From Macrotis lagotis (taxonomy: Eukaryota; Chordata; Mammalia; Peramelemorphia; Peramelidae): a DNA stretch of 64,000 nt. The stretch covers positions 288,149,078 through 288,213,077 of the forward strand of contig NC_133660.1 of assembly GCF_037893015.1 (NCBI RefSeq), read 5' to 3'. Every line of letters begins with the position of its first letter. Position 1 is the first letter of the stretch. A model generated the notes under the pieces. It was not told the DNA's origin. It saw only the letters and a program-made list of their open reading frames with translations, and did not search any database. Shown here one piece after another: positions 13,701 through 28,200 of this stretch. Made by a program: the position numbers and the translations under genes.

Positions 13701-16700
13701 GGTATTTGGGTCATGAACTGTCTTTCTGGGCATAAAGAATGTAAGATTTCTGCATGCCTTTTTTCTGAATACTTGCAGGCTGAGAAAACTTCCCAGAAAG
13801 TCCTTAGGAAAATGTCCTCAGTATTCATACTTTGATTCAGACTTTTTACAAAATCTGTAAAACCAGGAATCTCCCTCTGAGTTTGAGAAAATATTATTGC
13901 ACCATGTAGGTGTCTTAATAGTTCAAACTCAGAACCACCAGAAAAATCCCATGAAGACGTGGCGACCAACATCTTCCCATACATTTCCAAATTATTCAAT
14001 ATAAATGAAAGATCTTGAAGAGAGTCTGTGTCTCCATAGATAAAAATCACATTTGAGGATGATGCCATGATCCTATAAGAGACTTCATAATATTCACCAA
14101 TTAAAAGATTATAGTTTTTGGGAATTCTTTCTTTAAATGCCACACACAAACCATTCCTGATCATCTCATCTTTCAAATCACTGAAGAAATTTTCTCCTCT
14201 TGTGTTATCTGAAAGAAGCAGACCCACCCAAGTCCAGCCAAAATGTAGCATCAGTTGGATGAATGCAAGGTGAAGCATGGATTCCTTGCTGCTCATCTGA
14301 TAGACATATGGATACTGGAATTTATCAGTCAGGAGAAGATCAAATGGGCCATAACTGATCTAAATGAAAAATAAAGGAGATTGGAATGTGATTTAAGTTC
14401 TTTCACATGAGCAATTTATCTTCCTTTTCATTTGTATATCAAGCTAATATCAATGGCTTACACAGAGCAGGGAATGAATAAATGTTGTTAATTTAATTAA
14501 GAGTTTTATGTTACAGGGGGTGGTTAGGTGGCACAGTGGATAAAGCACTGGCCCTGGAGTCAGGAGTACCTGGATTCAAATCCGGCCTCAGACACTTAAT
14601 AATTACCTAGCTGTGTGGCCTTGGGCAAGCCACTTAAGCCTATTTGCCTTGCAAAAACCTAAAAAAAAAGAGTTTATGTTACAAAGCAATCCCTGTTATG
14701 GTATGCAACACTTTGAAGGAAATTCTGAAACTGTGCTTGACCAAGAAACCTTTCTCCAGTTTCTCCATCAAACAAGTATTAATCTGTGCTTGAAACTTTC
14801 CAGTTATTATTGATTAGAGAACTCCAAATTAAAACAACTCGGAGGAATCACCTCACACCTATCAGACTGACAAAAAGGGAAGACCATCAATGTTGGAGAG
14901 ATTGTGGGAGGATTGGGACATTGATGCATTGCTGCTGGAGTTGTGAATGGATCTAACCATTCTGGAGAACAATACGGAACTGTTCCTAAAGAGCACTAAA
15001 ACTGATCATGCCCTTTGACCCAGCAATTCCAATTCTATACCTATATCCAGAAGAAATCATAAAAAAATGAGAAAAATTCCACATGTTTCAAAATATTCAT
15101 GTCAACACACGTGTAGTTGCAAAGAATTGTGAATTGAGGGAATGCCCATCAATTGGGGAATGATTAAACAAGGCATGGTACATGAATATGATAGAATATT
15201 ATTGCTTCATAAGAATCCATAAAAATGGTCAGAGAAGAATAGAATTACTTATAGGATCTGATGCTGAGAGAAGGGAGCAGAACTAAGAGAACAAGGTACG
15301 CATTCACAACATTGTGACATGATCAACCCTGCTGGATACAACTGCTCTCAGCAGTTCAGAGAGCTAGGACAACCCTATTTGACCAGCTATGGACAATGCT
15401 ATCCCCATCCAGAGGAAGAAAAGGTAAACAAAACAAAACAAAGATTCTTCAGAATCTGAGGAACTACATTCACTTAAAAAAAATCTCATATATTTCTTTC
15501 CCTTAATCCTAATTCCTCATACCAAGATGACTAAATCTGTAAACATGCTTAACACAAATATGTATGTACAATATTATATTAACCTGATTGTTTGCCACTG
15601 AGGGGAGGGGGTAGTGGAAGAAAATTTTAAAAATTATTTTTAATAAATTTTTAGAATTAAATGTATAAAAGCATATGGATCAATGTTAAAAAAGCTTTCA
15701 TAACATATATTTTAGGGAAAAGAATATCAATAAAAATAAATAAACAAATAAATAAATAGATAAATAGATGAATAAATAAATAAAATGGGGATAATAATTT
15801 TTAAAAAAAGATAGAAGTTCTTTGAAGGCAGGAATATTTCTTTTTTCCTGTGTAGCACCAGTGTCTAGCATAGTAAATCACTGAATAAATGTGTATGATT
15901 AAAATAATAAAATTGCTGTATTTAAAAAAAGGAAAACTCCTCTAACATCTTAGAATGAGAGAATAATATAGAGCTGAAAGAATCCACTGATCACCTCCTG
16001 AAAGAGACCCTGAAGTGAAAATGTCAAGGGATACTGATTATGCTTCAAACATTTGAAACAATTCAAATACTATGGAGCCACAGTCAGGATCGCATAGGAC
16101 CTAGCAGCATCAACATTAGAAAATAGAAAGGTCAGGTATATAATATTCAAGAAGTCAAATAAGTTTGGATTGCTACCAAGAATCAACTACTGAACAAAAT
16201 TAAGAATAATATTTTAGGGGGGAAAATATGAATAGAAGTTGAAATAAGAGGCTTTCCAACTTTCCTAATAAAAAGACTTGTGGTGGGGGTGGCTAGGTGG
16301 CACAGTGGATAGAGCCCAGGCCCTGGAGTCAGGAGTACCTGAGTTCAAATCAGGCTTCAGGCACTTAATAATGACCTAGCTGTGTGGCCATGTGCAAGCC
16401 ACTTAACCCCATTGCCTTGAAAAATTAAAAAAAAAAAAAGATCTGTGGTGAACAGAAAAAAGTAAAAGATATGAAAAAGTAAAGAAGAGAGAAAAGAAAA
16501 AAATGTTAATAAGTTTAAACTCTTTATATCCTTATGTGAAAAGATAATACTAACAATGCCTTAGAACTGTATTACTATTAGGAGAGTTAGAAGGATTTGG
16601 CATGTGGGGATAATTTGACTGCTTATGATGATATTAAAAAAAAGCAATCAGTCAAGTAAAAAATTTGTGTCAGGAAATGAGAGAGCTATAAGAGAGTGAA

Positions 16701-19700
16701 ACATCTCACATGAGGAGGAACAAAGAAGGAAAGAAAGGAAAGGGTAATTACTGATGGAATCTTAGTGGACAGATTTGGTTCAAGGAAGGAATAAAGTAGC
16801 CTCAAAATAGGGTTTAGAAATTTATCTTAGGGGGCGGCTAGATGGCCCAGTGGATAGAGCACAGGCCCTGGAGTCAGGAGTACCTGAGTTCAAATTAGGC
16901 ATCAGACACTTAATAATGACCTAGCTGTGTGGCCTTGGGCAAGCCACTTAACCCCATTGCCTTGCAATGTTCTGTGTGATGTGATGAACAGAAATGTGAT
17001 GAACAGAGAAAAGTAAGATATATAAAAAAGTAAAGAAGAGAGAAAAGAAAAAATGTTAGTAAATTTAAACTCTTTATATCCTTACATTAGAAGATAACAC
17101 TAACAATGCCTTAGAACTGTATTACTATTAGGAGAGTTAGAAGGATGTGGCATGTGGGGATGATTTGACTGCTTATGAGGATATTAAAGGAAAACAATAC
17201 AGGCAGGTAAAAAAATTGTGTCAGGAAATGGGAGAGCTATAATAGAGTGAAACATCTCACATGAGGAGGAACAAAGAAGGAAAGAAAGGAAAGGGTGAGT
17301 ACCGATGGAATCTTAGTGGACAGATTTGGCTCAAAGAAGGAATAAAGTAGCCTCAAAATAGGGTTTAGAAATTTATCTTAGGGGGCAGCTAGGTGTCACA
17401 GTGGATAGAGCACCGGCCTGGAGTCAGGAGGACCTGAAATCAAATGTGGCCTCAGACATTTAATAATGACCTAGCTGTGTGGCCTTGGGCAAGTCACTTA
17501 ATCCCATTTGTCTTGCAAAAACCTAAAAAAAAGAAAAAGAAATTTATCTTAACTTACAGGGAAGCAGGAAGGGAAAAGGAAAAATAAAGGAAAGAGAGGC
17601 TGTTAGAAGGGAGGAGAAAAGTAGTAGCAGGAAGGGGAAGAAAAGATAGGACACCAGAAGGGGGGGGGGGAAATAATGAAGGAATTGGTGATCAAAAGCA
17701 ATATATATGGAGTAATAGGGTAAAAGGAGTGAGACAATATAAATGGAGCAAAGTAGGATGAAGGGAAATACAGTTAGTTAACATAACTGTGAATGTAAAT
17801 CAGAGAAACTCTTCTACAAACCTGAAGCAGTAGAATAATCAAAGACAATTCTAAAGAACTCATTATGGAAAATACTGCTCACATCTAGAGAAAACTCTAT
17901 GGAGTCTAAATGCAGACCAGAGCATAATATTTTCCATTTAAAAAATATATATATATATATATATGCATTTTTTTTACCTTCTCATGATATTTTGTACCCT
18001 TTTCTTCTGATTCTTCTTTCAGAACATTTCTAATATGGAAATCTAACACAGTTGAATATGTATAACCAATAGTCACTCTTAGGGGAGGGAGGGAGGTAGA
18101 AAAATATGGAATTGTAAATATTATAGAAAAATGAATGTTGAAAATTATCTGTACATAGAGTTGAAAACAAATTTTAAAAAATTAAATGAAAGGATAGATG
18201 CTGAAAAAACTTTTTCTAAAACACATCCCCAATTCCTATTAAAAGCACTAGAGAACATATGAATAAATGAAATTTTCCTTAAACTCATAAAAAATGTCTA
18301 TCAAAAACTATCAGCAAGCACTGTATGTAATGGGAATAAGCTAGAAGAATTGCCAGTAAGATCAGGGGTGAAACAAGGATACCCGCTATGTCCACTATTG
18401 TTCAATATTTTACTAAAAATTTTAGCTTTAGCATTGAGAGAAGAAAAATAAATTGAAGGAATTAGAATAAATAAGGTGGATTCAAAAATATCCTTCATTG
18501 CAGATGATATAATGGTATACTTAAAGAATCCTAGAAAATCAACTGAAAAACTACTTTAAAAAAAAACCAACTGTAGCAAAGTTGCAGGATATAAAATAAA
18601 CCCAAATAAATCATCAGCATTCCTAGATATTAGCAACAAAGTCCAATGGCAAGAGGTAGAAATAGCAATTTCATATAAGAGAACCATGTGCAATATAAGA
18701 ACTCTGATAAAACATTTTTCTCAAAAATAAAGTCAGATCTAAACAACTGAAAAAATATCATGGGGAGGCCATGTAAATATAATCAAACTGCAAATCTTAG
18801 CTAAATGATCTACTTATTCCTTGTCAAACCAATCAAACTATCAAAATCTTTTTCAAGCCAGAAAATTAATAACAATTTTTAACTGCAATAACAAACCATA
18901 AAGGCAATTAATCAAAAAGAATGGAAAGAAGGGTAGCCTAGCCGTACCTGATTTAAAACTATATTATCGTGTCAGGTATGAAACCTATTTGGTACTGCTT
19001 AAGAAACAAAGTAGTTTAGTAGAATAGGTTAGGTTGATAAGACACATTAATAAATAATCATCTACTGTTTGATCAATCCAAAGACTCCAGTTTCTAGAAG
19101 AAGAACTTATTATTTGACAGAAACTGCTGGGAAGACTGGAAAATAGTATGGCAGAAAGAGCATTCATCCTTTTGCTAGCTTTTGAGCTCCACATTTCCCC
19201 ACAACTCTCCCTTCCCAAATCCCTTCCCATGACAGCAAACAATATAGGTTGTACATGCAAAATCTGGTTTAGCATATTTCTACATTAGTGAAACTGATAA
19301 AGAACTAGAATTAAAAGGGAAAAATAACCTAAGAAAGAAAGAAAAAATAGCATAAAGGAAGTTTTTGTAACATGAACATTGCTTTTTCCTCTGGAAATGA
19401 ATGGCATTTTTCTTAACAGGTCTCTCTGGATTTGTCCTGGAGCTGCTAAGAGGAGTTGAGTCAATCATAGTTGATCATCTCACAATGTTGCTGTGAGTGC
19501 ATATAATATTGTCCTGATTTTGTGCACTTCTCTCAACATCAATTTATACAAGTCTTTCCATGCTTTTCTAAAGTCATGATTCTTTATAGAATAATAATAT
19601 TCCATAACATTCATATACCATAGCATGGTCAGCCATTTCCTAATTGATGGGCATTCCATCAATTTCCAATTCTTGACTACTACAAAAAAGAGTTGCTAGA

Positions 19701-22123
19701 AATCATTTTGTACATGTGGGTCCTTTCCTCTTTCTTATGACCTCTTTGAGATACAGAACTAGACGATCAAAGTATATGCATAGCTTCGTTACCCTTTGGA
19801 TATAATTCTAAACTCTTCTCCAGAATTGCTGGATCAGTTTATCACTCTACAAACAGGGTATTAAGTGCCCAGTTTTTCCACATCCTCTCCAAGATTGGTC
19901 ATTTCCCTTTTTGTCATCTTAACCAAGCTGATAGGTATGAGGTGACACCTCAGAGTTGTTTAGAATTGCATTTCTCTAATGAATAAAGATTTGGAGCATT
20001 TTTATATGAATATAAGTAGTTGCAATTTCTTCATCTGAAAACTGCCTGTTCATATTCTCAGTAAGAAGGCAAATGAAATTCAATTTCATGCAGACAGTAA
20101 CAAGCCAAAATTCTTTATGATGCCCTGAAAGCTATTTATGGGACAAAGACATATGGTGCATCTCAACTACTGAGTGATGATGGATCCACATTGATTAATG
20201 ATAGGGACTTGATCTTAGAAAGATGGGCTGAGCACTTCCATAGTGTTCTTAACAGGCCATCATGAATCAGGGCAGAAGTCATGGACCACTTATCTCAAGT
20301 TGAAGTCAATCAGTCCCTAGCTGAAGTTCCAACTGAAGAAGAGGTTTTGAATGCCCTTAGACTCCTTTCAAGTGTCAAAGCACCTGGTGCTGATTTTATT
20401 CCAGTTGATATCTATAAGATGGGGGGTCCATTGCTCATCCCAAAACTCACTGACATTTCCTAGGTTATATGGCGTGAAGAGGTTATCCCCCCAAGAATTC
20501 AAGGATGCCTCCACCATCTATCTCTAGAAAGGTAAAGGGAATAGATTGTACTGTGACAATCCCAGGGGCATTTCTCTTTAAATTAGTTCTGATAAGATTC
20601 TTGCCAGAGTCCTCAATAGGCTGGTCCTTGACCTGGAATTGGTCATCTTCCTGAGAGCCAGTGTGGCTTCAGAAAGGGTAGAAGAACAGTAAATAAAGTG
20701 TTTGCTGACCAACAACTCCAGGAAAAATGCCAAGAATAGAACAGAGGTTTGTATACAACATTTGTAGATCTGACCAAGGCCTTTGATAATGTCGGTTTAC
20801 AAGGGTTTATGGGAAATTATGTCAAAGTTTGGTTGCCTGGAGTAGTTCACTAGCATTGTATATCACTTCCAAGATGGCATGATGCTCTCGAGATTTCCCA
20901 ATTACCAATGGAGTGAAACAAGGATGTGTCCTTGCTCCCACAGTCTTTAGCATGATGTTTTCAGTGATGTTATCAATTGCCTTCTCTGAGGCTGAGCATG
21001 GCCTCAAGGTCAGCTACTGAACTTATGGCAAATGCTTCAACTTGAAAAGGCTACAAACCAAGAACAAAGCAGAGGGAGTGTTGGTGCATGAACTTCTATT
21101 TGCAGATGATTGTGCATCAATGCAGCCTCTGAAGTGGAGATGCAGCAAAGGTGGATTGATTCTCTGCTACTTGTGTTAATTAACCAATAATTAACACCAA
21201 GAAAACCCAGGTGCTCCATCAGCCAGCACCACATCATCCATATGTGGGACCATCAATTACAGCGAATGGATACTTTGGCAGTGTCCTTTCCTGGGAGGTA
21301 CGCATTGACTATAAATTTGACACATGTATTGCCAGAGCTATCTCAGTGTTTGGGAGGTTCCAAAACATGTGTGGAAGAGAAGAGATATTAGTCTGATTAC
21401 CAAATTGAAAGTCTACAGAGCCATTGTGCTGACCTCATTGCTATATGCCTGTGAAACCTGGACAGTCTACCAGTGCCATGCCAGGAACTGAATCACTTCC
21501 ATTTAAATTGTCTTAAGAAGATTCTGAAGATCACCTGGCAGAAGAAGATACAAGACACTGAGGACCTTTCTCCAGCTAAACTATGTAGTATTCCATTGCT
21601 ACTACAATGCAGCTACCATGGGCTGGGCATGTTGTTAGAATGCCAGACATAGTTTTACTAAAAAGATTATTTTATGGATAAGTCACCCAGGGAAAGCACT
21701 CACAAGGAGGTCAGAAGAAGTGATATTGGGAAGTCCTGAAGGTCTCTCTGAGTAACTTTAGAACTGATTATATAGCATGAGAGACACTGGCAGAAACCTG
21801 TCCAGCATAGCGTGTCCTCATTAGTGAGGGTGCCACTCTCTATGAGGAAGCAGCTCAAAGGAAACTTGACATACATATGTTTAGAGTAAGCACCCCAGGT
21901 GTTCACCTGGACTGTTTGTGCCTGACCTGTAGTAGAGCATTCAGAGTTCATATTGGTCTGATCAGCCACAGTCGGATACACTGTCATTTGTTTCACATAT
22001 TGATGTCATTTTGATTTTCTTTGAGAAGAAATGACAAGAACCCACCAACCAGATGATGAATTCTTACCCATGCTACTATTGTCTGGTTCTATTGACTTGG
22101 CACAAGAATGCAGTCTGTCTGTC

Positions 22124-22193
<70 letters not shown>

Positions 22194-22244
22194 AGGTGGG
22201 GAAATGGAGAGCTAGGAAAAGTAATGGAGATTATAAAAAGAAAA

Positions 22245-22292
<48 letters not shown>

Positions 22293-25200
22293 GTGATGGC
22301 AAAATCAATTAACTTTTGGATCGTTTCAGCATGAGTGCCATGGAAGGGCAGGCCATCTTCTTCCATTTCCACATGGACTTGGTGTTGTAGTAGGATTTTC
22401 ATCATTTTTTCTACCTTTATGATGGATGGGAGAGCCTGAGTCCAGACTGGGGCTCTTGATGCTGTGATGGGTGATCCAACAGCTTTCTGTAGGTAGTACT
22501 CATATATGTTTTTCATGTTCAGTAAATAGAACATGCAGGCCAGAGCATAGTCTAAATGGAAATACCAGCAATGATAGCAAAATATGGTTCCACATCTAAG
22601 CTATGACATTCCCATACTTGATGTGTTTTTTACAGATGTTTTGACTTTTCCCATTCTAGGTTCATTTCCTCTATCACCAACATTTCTCTGAAGACATGGG
22701 AGTTCCATGGGTATTTTACATTACATACATTTTAAGACCTTTTAATGTGTTGATCAGTTTTGTGATTCCGCCCCCCCCCCGGGGTAGCTTCTGATAATTA
22801 TTTGAATCTTGACATCAGTTTTGTTCTATTTCTAATTCTTAGCTAGTACCAGAAAGTTTTGATGACTGCCACTTTATAATATAGTTTAACATCTGATATG
22901 GCTTGACCCATTTCCTTTGCATTTTTTCCATTAATTCCCTTTATATTCTTGTCCTTTTGCTCCTCCAGATGAAATTTTTTTTACTATTTTTCCTAGTTCT
23001 ATGATATATTTTTTGGTATTTTAATTGGTATGGCATTGAATAAGTAATTTAATTTAGGCAAAATTTTCATTTTTTATTATATTAACTCCCCCTAACCATG
23101 AGCAAACAACATTTTTCCAATTGTGTATGTCTCACTTTATTTTTATGAAAAGTGCTTTGTAATTATGTTTATATAGTTTCAGGGTTTCTCTTGGCATGCA
23201 TATTCACAAATAATTTATGGTGTCTACAGTTATTTGAAAGAGATTTCTTTTTCTATCTCTTACAAAAAGTTTTCTTGGCACTATAAAGTAATGCTGATTA
23301 TTTATATGGGTAAATTTTATTTCCTGTGACCTTACTATATTTCACAATTGTTTTAAGTAGTTTTTAGTTGATTTTCTAGGGTTTTTAAAATTTACCACTT
23401 AATAATATGCAAAGGGTGAGAGTTTAATTTCCCCATTATGTATTCTAATTTCTTATTTTTTTTCTTTTCTTATTGCTATAATGAACTTATCTAATACAAT
23501 ATTGAATAGTAATTTGGATATGGCCATCCTTGTTTTACCCCTGATCATATTGTGAATACCTCTAGTTTGTCCCCATTATATATAATGCCCATTGATGGTT
23601 TTCGATAGATACTGTTTATCATTTTAAGAGAAGCTCCATTTTTTCCTAATCTCTCTGTCGTTTTTGATAGGAATAATGTTGTAATTTGTCAAAGGCTTTT
23701 TGATCAATTTGTTGATTGTTTTCAAAATATTGAAACATTCCTTTATATCTGTTATAATTCTGCCTATTATAGTGCATTATCATAGTGATAACTTGCTGTA
23801 ATCTTTCTGCTAAAATTTTATTTAATATTTTTACATCAAAATTCACTAGGGAGATTGGTTTAGGTATAAGCTCCATGTTGATGTGTTAAAATGAATTTGG
23901 CAAGACTCTACCTATTTTTTCAAATGGTTTATGTTAAATAGTATTTAATTTCTCATTAAATGTGTGCCATAATTTGCATGTAAATCCATCTGACTAGGAA
24001 TTCCTTTTTCTTAGGGAGTTAATTGATGCATTGTTCAATTAGTTTTTCTGAAGTGGGATTATTTAAGTATTTCATTTCCCCTTATCTAAATTTGGGCAAT
24101 TTATATTTTTGTAAATATTCATGTTTCACTTTGATTGTCAAATTTATTGATTTGCTGACTTTGATTTATTGATGCACTTGGGTAAAATAACTAAATTATT
24201 TCTTTAACTTCTTTTTCATTTATGGTGATTTCCTTTTCATGTTTGATACTGGCAATTTGGTTTTATTCTTAAATTTGCAAATCAGATTAAACGAAGTTTA
24301 ATTCATTACCTTTTTTCATAAAATCAGTTTAGTTTTATTTATTAGTTCAATATGTCTATAGAGTTCTCTTGGGTCAGAGCATTGCTAAGAAAAAGTAAGT
24401 CATTCACAGCTGATCATCAGACAACATTGCAGTTACTGTATTTATATATGTATGAATGTATGTATGTATGTATGTATGTAATACACACACATAAAGCACA
24501 TTTCCCTTTGCATCTGCTCATGTGGAGTTTTTATTGATAGCATTGTATTCATCATTTCTAATAACAGAATAGCATTTTGTCATACTCACATACCTCAGTT
24601 TGTTCAGCTAGTCCCCAACCAATGGGCATTCCCTCAATCTTCTCTGTTAATAGAAAAGAATTGCTTTAAATATCCATATACATATAGGTCCCTTTCCTTC
24701 CTCTTTTTTTTAATCTCTTTTGGAATATAAACCTAGTAGTGGTACTGCTAGGTCAAAGGGTAGGTATGACTGCTTATCCCTTTGGCATAGCTCCAAATTA
24801 CAGAATTGTTGAATAATTTCACAAATCCTCCTACAGTGTACTAATGTTTTATTTTCCATACATTCCCGCCAAAATTTGTCATTTTTTCTTTCTGTCTTAT
24901 TATTAATCAATCCAGGAGATATAAAGTTGTTCCTCAGAATAGTTCCAATCTGCATTTTTCCTATCAATAGTGAGTTAGGACATGTTTTTTTTTTTAAAAA
25001 TAATTTAAATGGCATTGATAATCTCAACTGAAAATTGTTCATAATTGTTGATCATTTATCAATTGGGGAATGGCTTTTATTTTTTATAAATTTGACTCAT
25101 TTCTCTGCTTGAGAAATGAGATCCTTATCAGAGAAACTTGTTTCAATATTTTCCCCAACACAGTTCATATTGCTAACTGTATTTCCCGCCATCCTATTTC

Positions 25201-28200
25201 TCCCCACTTGATTTATTCTATTCTTTCTCTCCTTTCACTCTGTCCTACCTCAGAAGTGTTTTGCATCTGATCATCCCCTTCCACAATCTTCCCTCCCTTC
25301 CAGGGTATGATAGATTTCTATACCCAATTTAGTATGAGGGTAAGTCTCACTGATTCCCCTTTAAGTTCACTCTTACATTTCAATGCAAAATCCCAGAGAT
25401 TGCTAGAATTTCTAATTTGGTCTTTAATAGGGAATTTTTAATTCTTTTCTGATTTGAGCTTTCTTATTGCAAGTCCAGTCCAGTTAATTGATCTTCTCTT
25501 TCTCTAATTTATTCAAAGAAATGTTTACAATATGAAATTTACCAGAATAACTGCTTTGGCTGCATTCCACAAGGTTTGGTATGTTGTCTCATTGTTGACA
25601 TTGTCTTGAATGAAATTCTTCATCATTTCTATTATGAATCTGTGAATCTGTGAATTTCCTTTGATCAAGAACTGCCATGACTAGGTCTCTATCCCAAAAA
25701 GATCATAAAAGGGGAAAAGATTCCACATGTACAAAACTATTAAAGCAGCTCTTTTTGTAGTGGTAAATAATTGGGTATGGTGAGGATGCCCATCAATTGG
25801 AGAATGGCTATACAAATTGTGGTACATGAATCTGGTGGAATACCACTGTTCTGTAAGAAATAACGATCAACTGGATTTGAGAGACAACCTGTAGAGACTT
25901 GTCTGAACTGATGCTGAGTGTAGTGAGACGAAGTAGGAGAACATTAACACAAACACTGTAAGATGATCAACATCTCACATTATGTGTCCTCAGCAATTCA
26001 GTACTGGATCAAAGGCATTTCTAACAGACCTGGAGCTGAAGATTGCATTCACACCCGGAATGGAAATGCGAATGGAAACAAGAATGGAATCTGAATGCCT
26101 ATCAAAGCATACTATTTTCACTTTTTATATATTTTTTTGTTTTTTTCTTTCTCATGGATTTTCCCTCTTATCCTGTTGTATATATATATATATATATGTA
26201 ACATGATTGTATGTGCTTAACCTAAATCAAATTACTTGCTTTTTTATTATGAGGGGACAGGAGAGTGGGAAGTAGAAAACTTAATAAAACTGGATGTTAA
26301 AAATTATCTTTACATACTTGGACTAAAAAAATTAATTAATAAATTATAAAATTATATGAATTGGGAACTGTTCTACCTGCATTTGCTAAGAAGGTGTCCT
26401 TTTCTCTTATTTATTATGAAAATGCAAATATAAACACCTATTAGATACTATTTCATATCTATCAAACTGGCTAAAAGAGAGAATGGGTAATAAAAGAAAT
26501 GTGGGAGCAGTTGTGGAAAATTTGAGATACTAATGTGTTGCTGGTGTAACTGAACTGCTCCAACAGAAGAACAGTTTGAAATTACACTGAAAATTGTACA
26601 AAACAATTATGCATTTTGATGGAGCAATAACACTTTAGATCTATTTCTCAAGGTAATAATGGGAAAAGGAAATATATTCTAAAATAGTTGAAGTGACTCT
26701 CTTAGGATTCATAAAGACCAGAATTTAAGTGGATGTTCATCAAATGAGGAATGACTGAATAAATTGCATGTGATTGTAATGGAATATTACTATGCTATAA
26801 GAAATGAAATCATCTTTATTTTAGGGAAAAACAAAACAAAACAAAACATGCAAAGACTCACCTGAAATGATGCAAATCATCAAAACCTAGAGAACATTGA
26901 ACCCAACACCAATAATATGCTTGAGATACTATCTCTTAATGATTACGCTTTTCTGAGCAAAAAAAATTTTTTTAAAGTAAAATTAATGTTGAATGATTCA
27001 AAAGGGAAAATACTATCCATCTCCATATAAAGAAATGATATATACAATCTATATTGTATTGTTCCCATATTAATCTCTTTCCAGTTTTGGCTTCTACAAA
27101 GAGGGCTAGGGGAGAAGATATAAATACAACTTGAAATGTAAAATGTAATAAATAAACATTTTTTCAAAAAAATATATTTCCTCCTCTAGGTGGGTGCCTG
27201 AGATGATCTGAGTATGTTGCAAACAAGGAAACACTCTTTCATTGAAGATAAGAAAATGAGGTATTTATGAGAAATAATAGTAATAATAAATGGAGAAAAT
27301 ATATATTTAAGAAAACCAACAACAGCCAAAACAATCTTGCAACAGAAACCATACAAAATCAAGTGACCCTTAGTAGATTATGCTAATGACCAGAAATATA
27401 TGCCACATGCACATATCTCAATGGCAGATGAAAATATGTTCAATAAAAGCAAATAAATATAGAAATAATAGCCATGAAAGACCTACTAAACCATAGAGCA
27501 TGCAGAAAAATAAGGTATATAGGCAAATATGTATAAATCCAATTTAAACCAAACAGCGCAATGGTTTAAGTTTCTCTTAATACCTATGTTTTATGAATAT
27601 ATTCATTTACACTCATGGCACTCATTATCTGAGGTATCGTAAATTAGACTTGAAACTGTGTACATAAGTCTATCATTCTAGTGACCTGAACATTTTTCTG
27701 TCATTATAACTGGGCCAGTCAATGGAAAATGAATGATAATTCTCATCTCAATGATAATTTTTAAGAGCTAAGTCTGGTTTCTTAAGAGGTCTAATTGGTA
27801 AACTTTCTGTATTCTTTTGTAATTGTCTTTCCACAATTAATTTCTATGTGTGAATTATTATGCTGAAGTGCTATTTCCATTCAAATAAGTAAAATCCTTG
27901 GTTTATTTGAGCAGGGTGTCACATTTAATTTCAATTTTATTTTTCTAAATTTTATACAATCAAAATTTAATATTTGTTTTTTATAGTTTTCTGTTACACA
28001 TCCTCTAATTCTCTTCTTTCCTTGAAATTAAAATTTTTTATAGATTTCTTATATAGATCAAACATAGGCAGTGACTATATTATTTATATTGAAAAGAAAA
28101 TGAAGACCCCAAACTCAAACCAAATAAAACCCAAGAATAATAAAGTAGAAAAGAATGAGTTTCAATGTGCTTTCAAAATCCATCACTTTTTCCTCTGAAT

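Larger units (their letters stand above)
16286..17380. repeat. Tandem duplication of about 550 bp, SINE-SINE recombination
   Basis: Two units (16286-16830 and 16831-17380) each hold a SINE followed by the same 400-bp stretch (CTTTATATCCTTA, TTACTATTAGGAGAGTTAGA, CATCTCACATGAGGAGGAAC). They end in TTTAGAAATTTATCTTAG. The middle SINE has the 5' flank of the third SINE and a 3' flank like the first. Confidence 0.9.
15955..18190 (+). mobile_element. Half-LINE-1-like element with three SINEs
   Basis: An ORF1 C-terminal-like start (GAGCCACAGTCAGGATCGCA, AAGAATCAACTACTGAAC) is followed by a purine-rich tract and then a LINE-1-type 3' end (17820-18180). No ORF2 lies between. Three SINEs and a tandem duplication (16286-17551) lie inside it. 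It is broken by several stops. Confidence 0.6.

Noticed and set aside
16286-17551. Regularly spaced repeats resembling an array
   Set aside because: The repeats are SINEs in a recombination-made tandem duplication; there are no short repeats with unique spacers as in CRISPR.
22031-22334. Two overlapping plus-strand frames of 93 codons
   Set aside because: They are made of translated TA and GT dinucleotide repeats.
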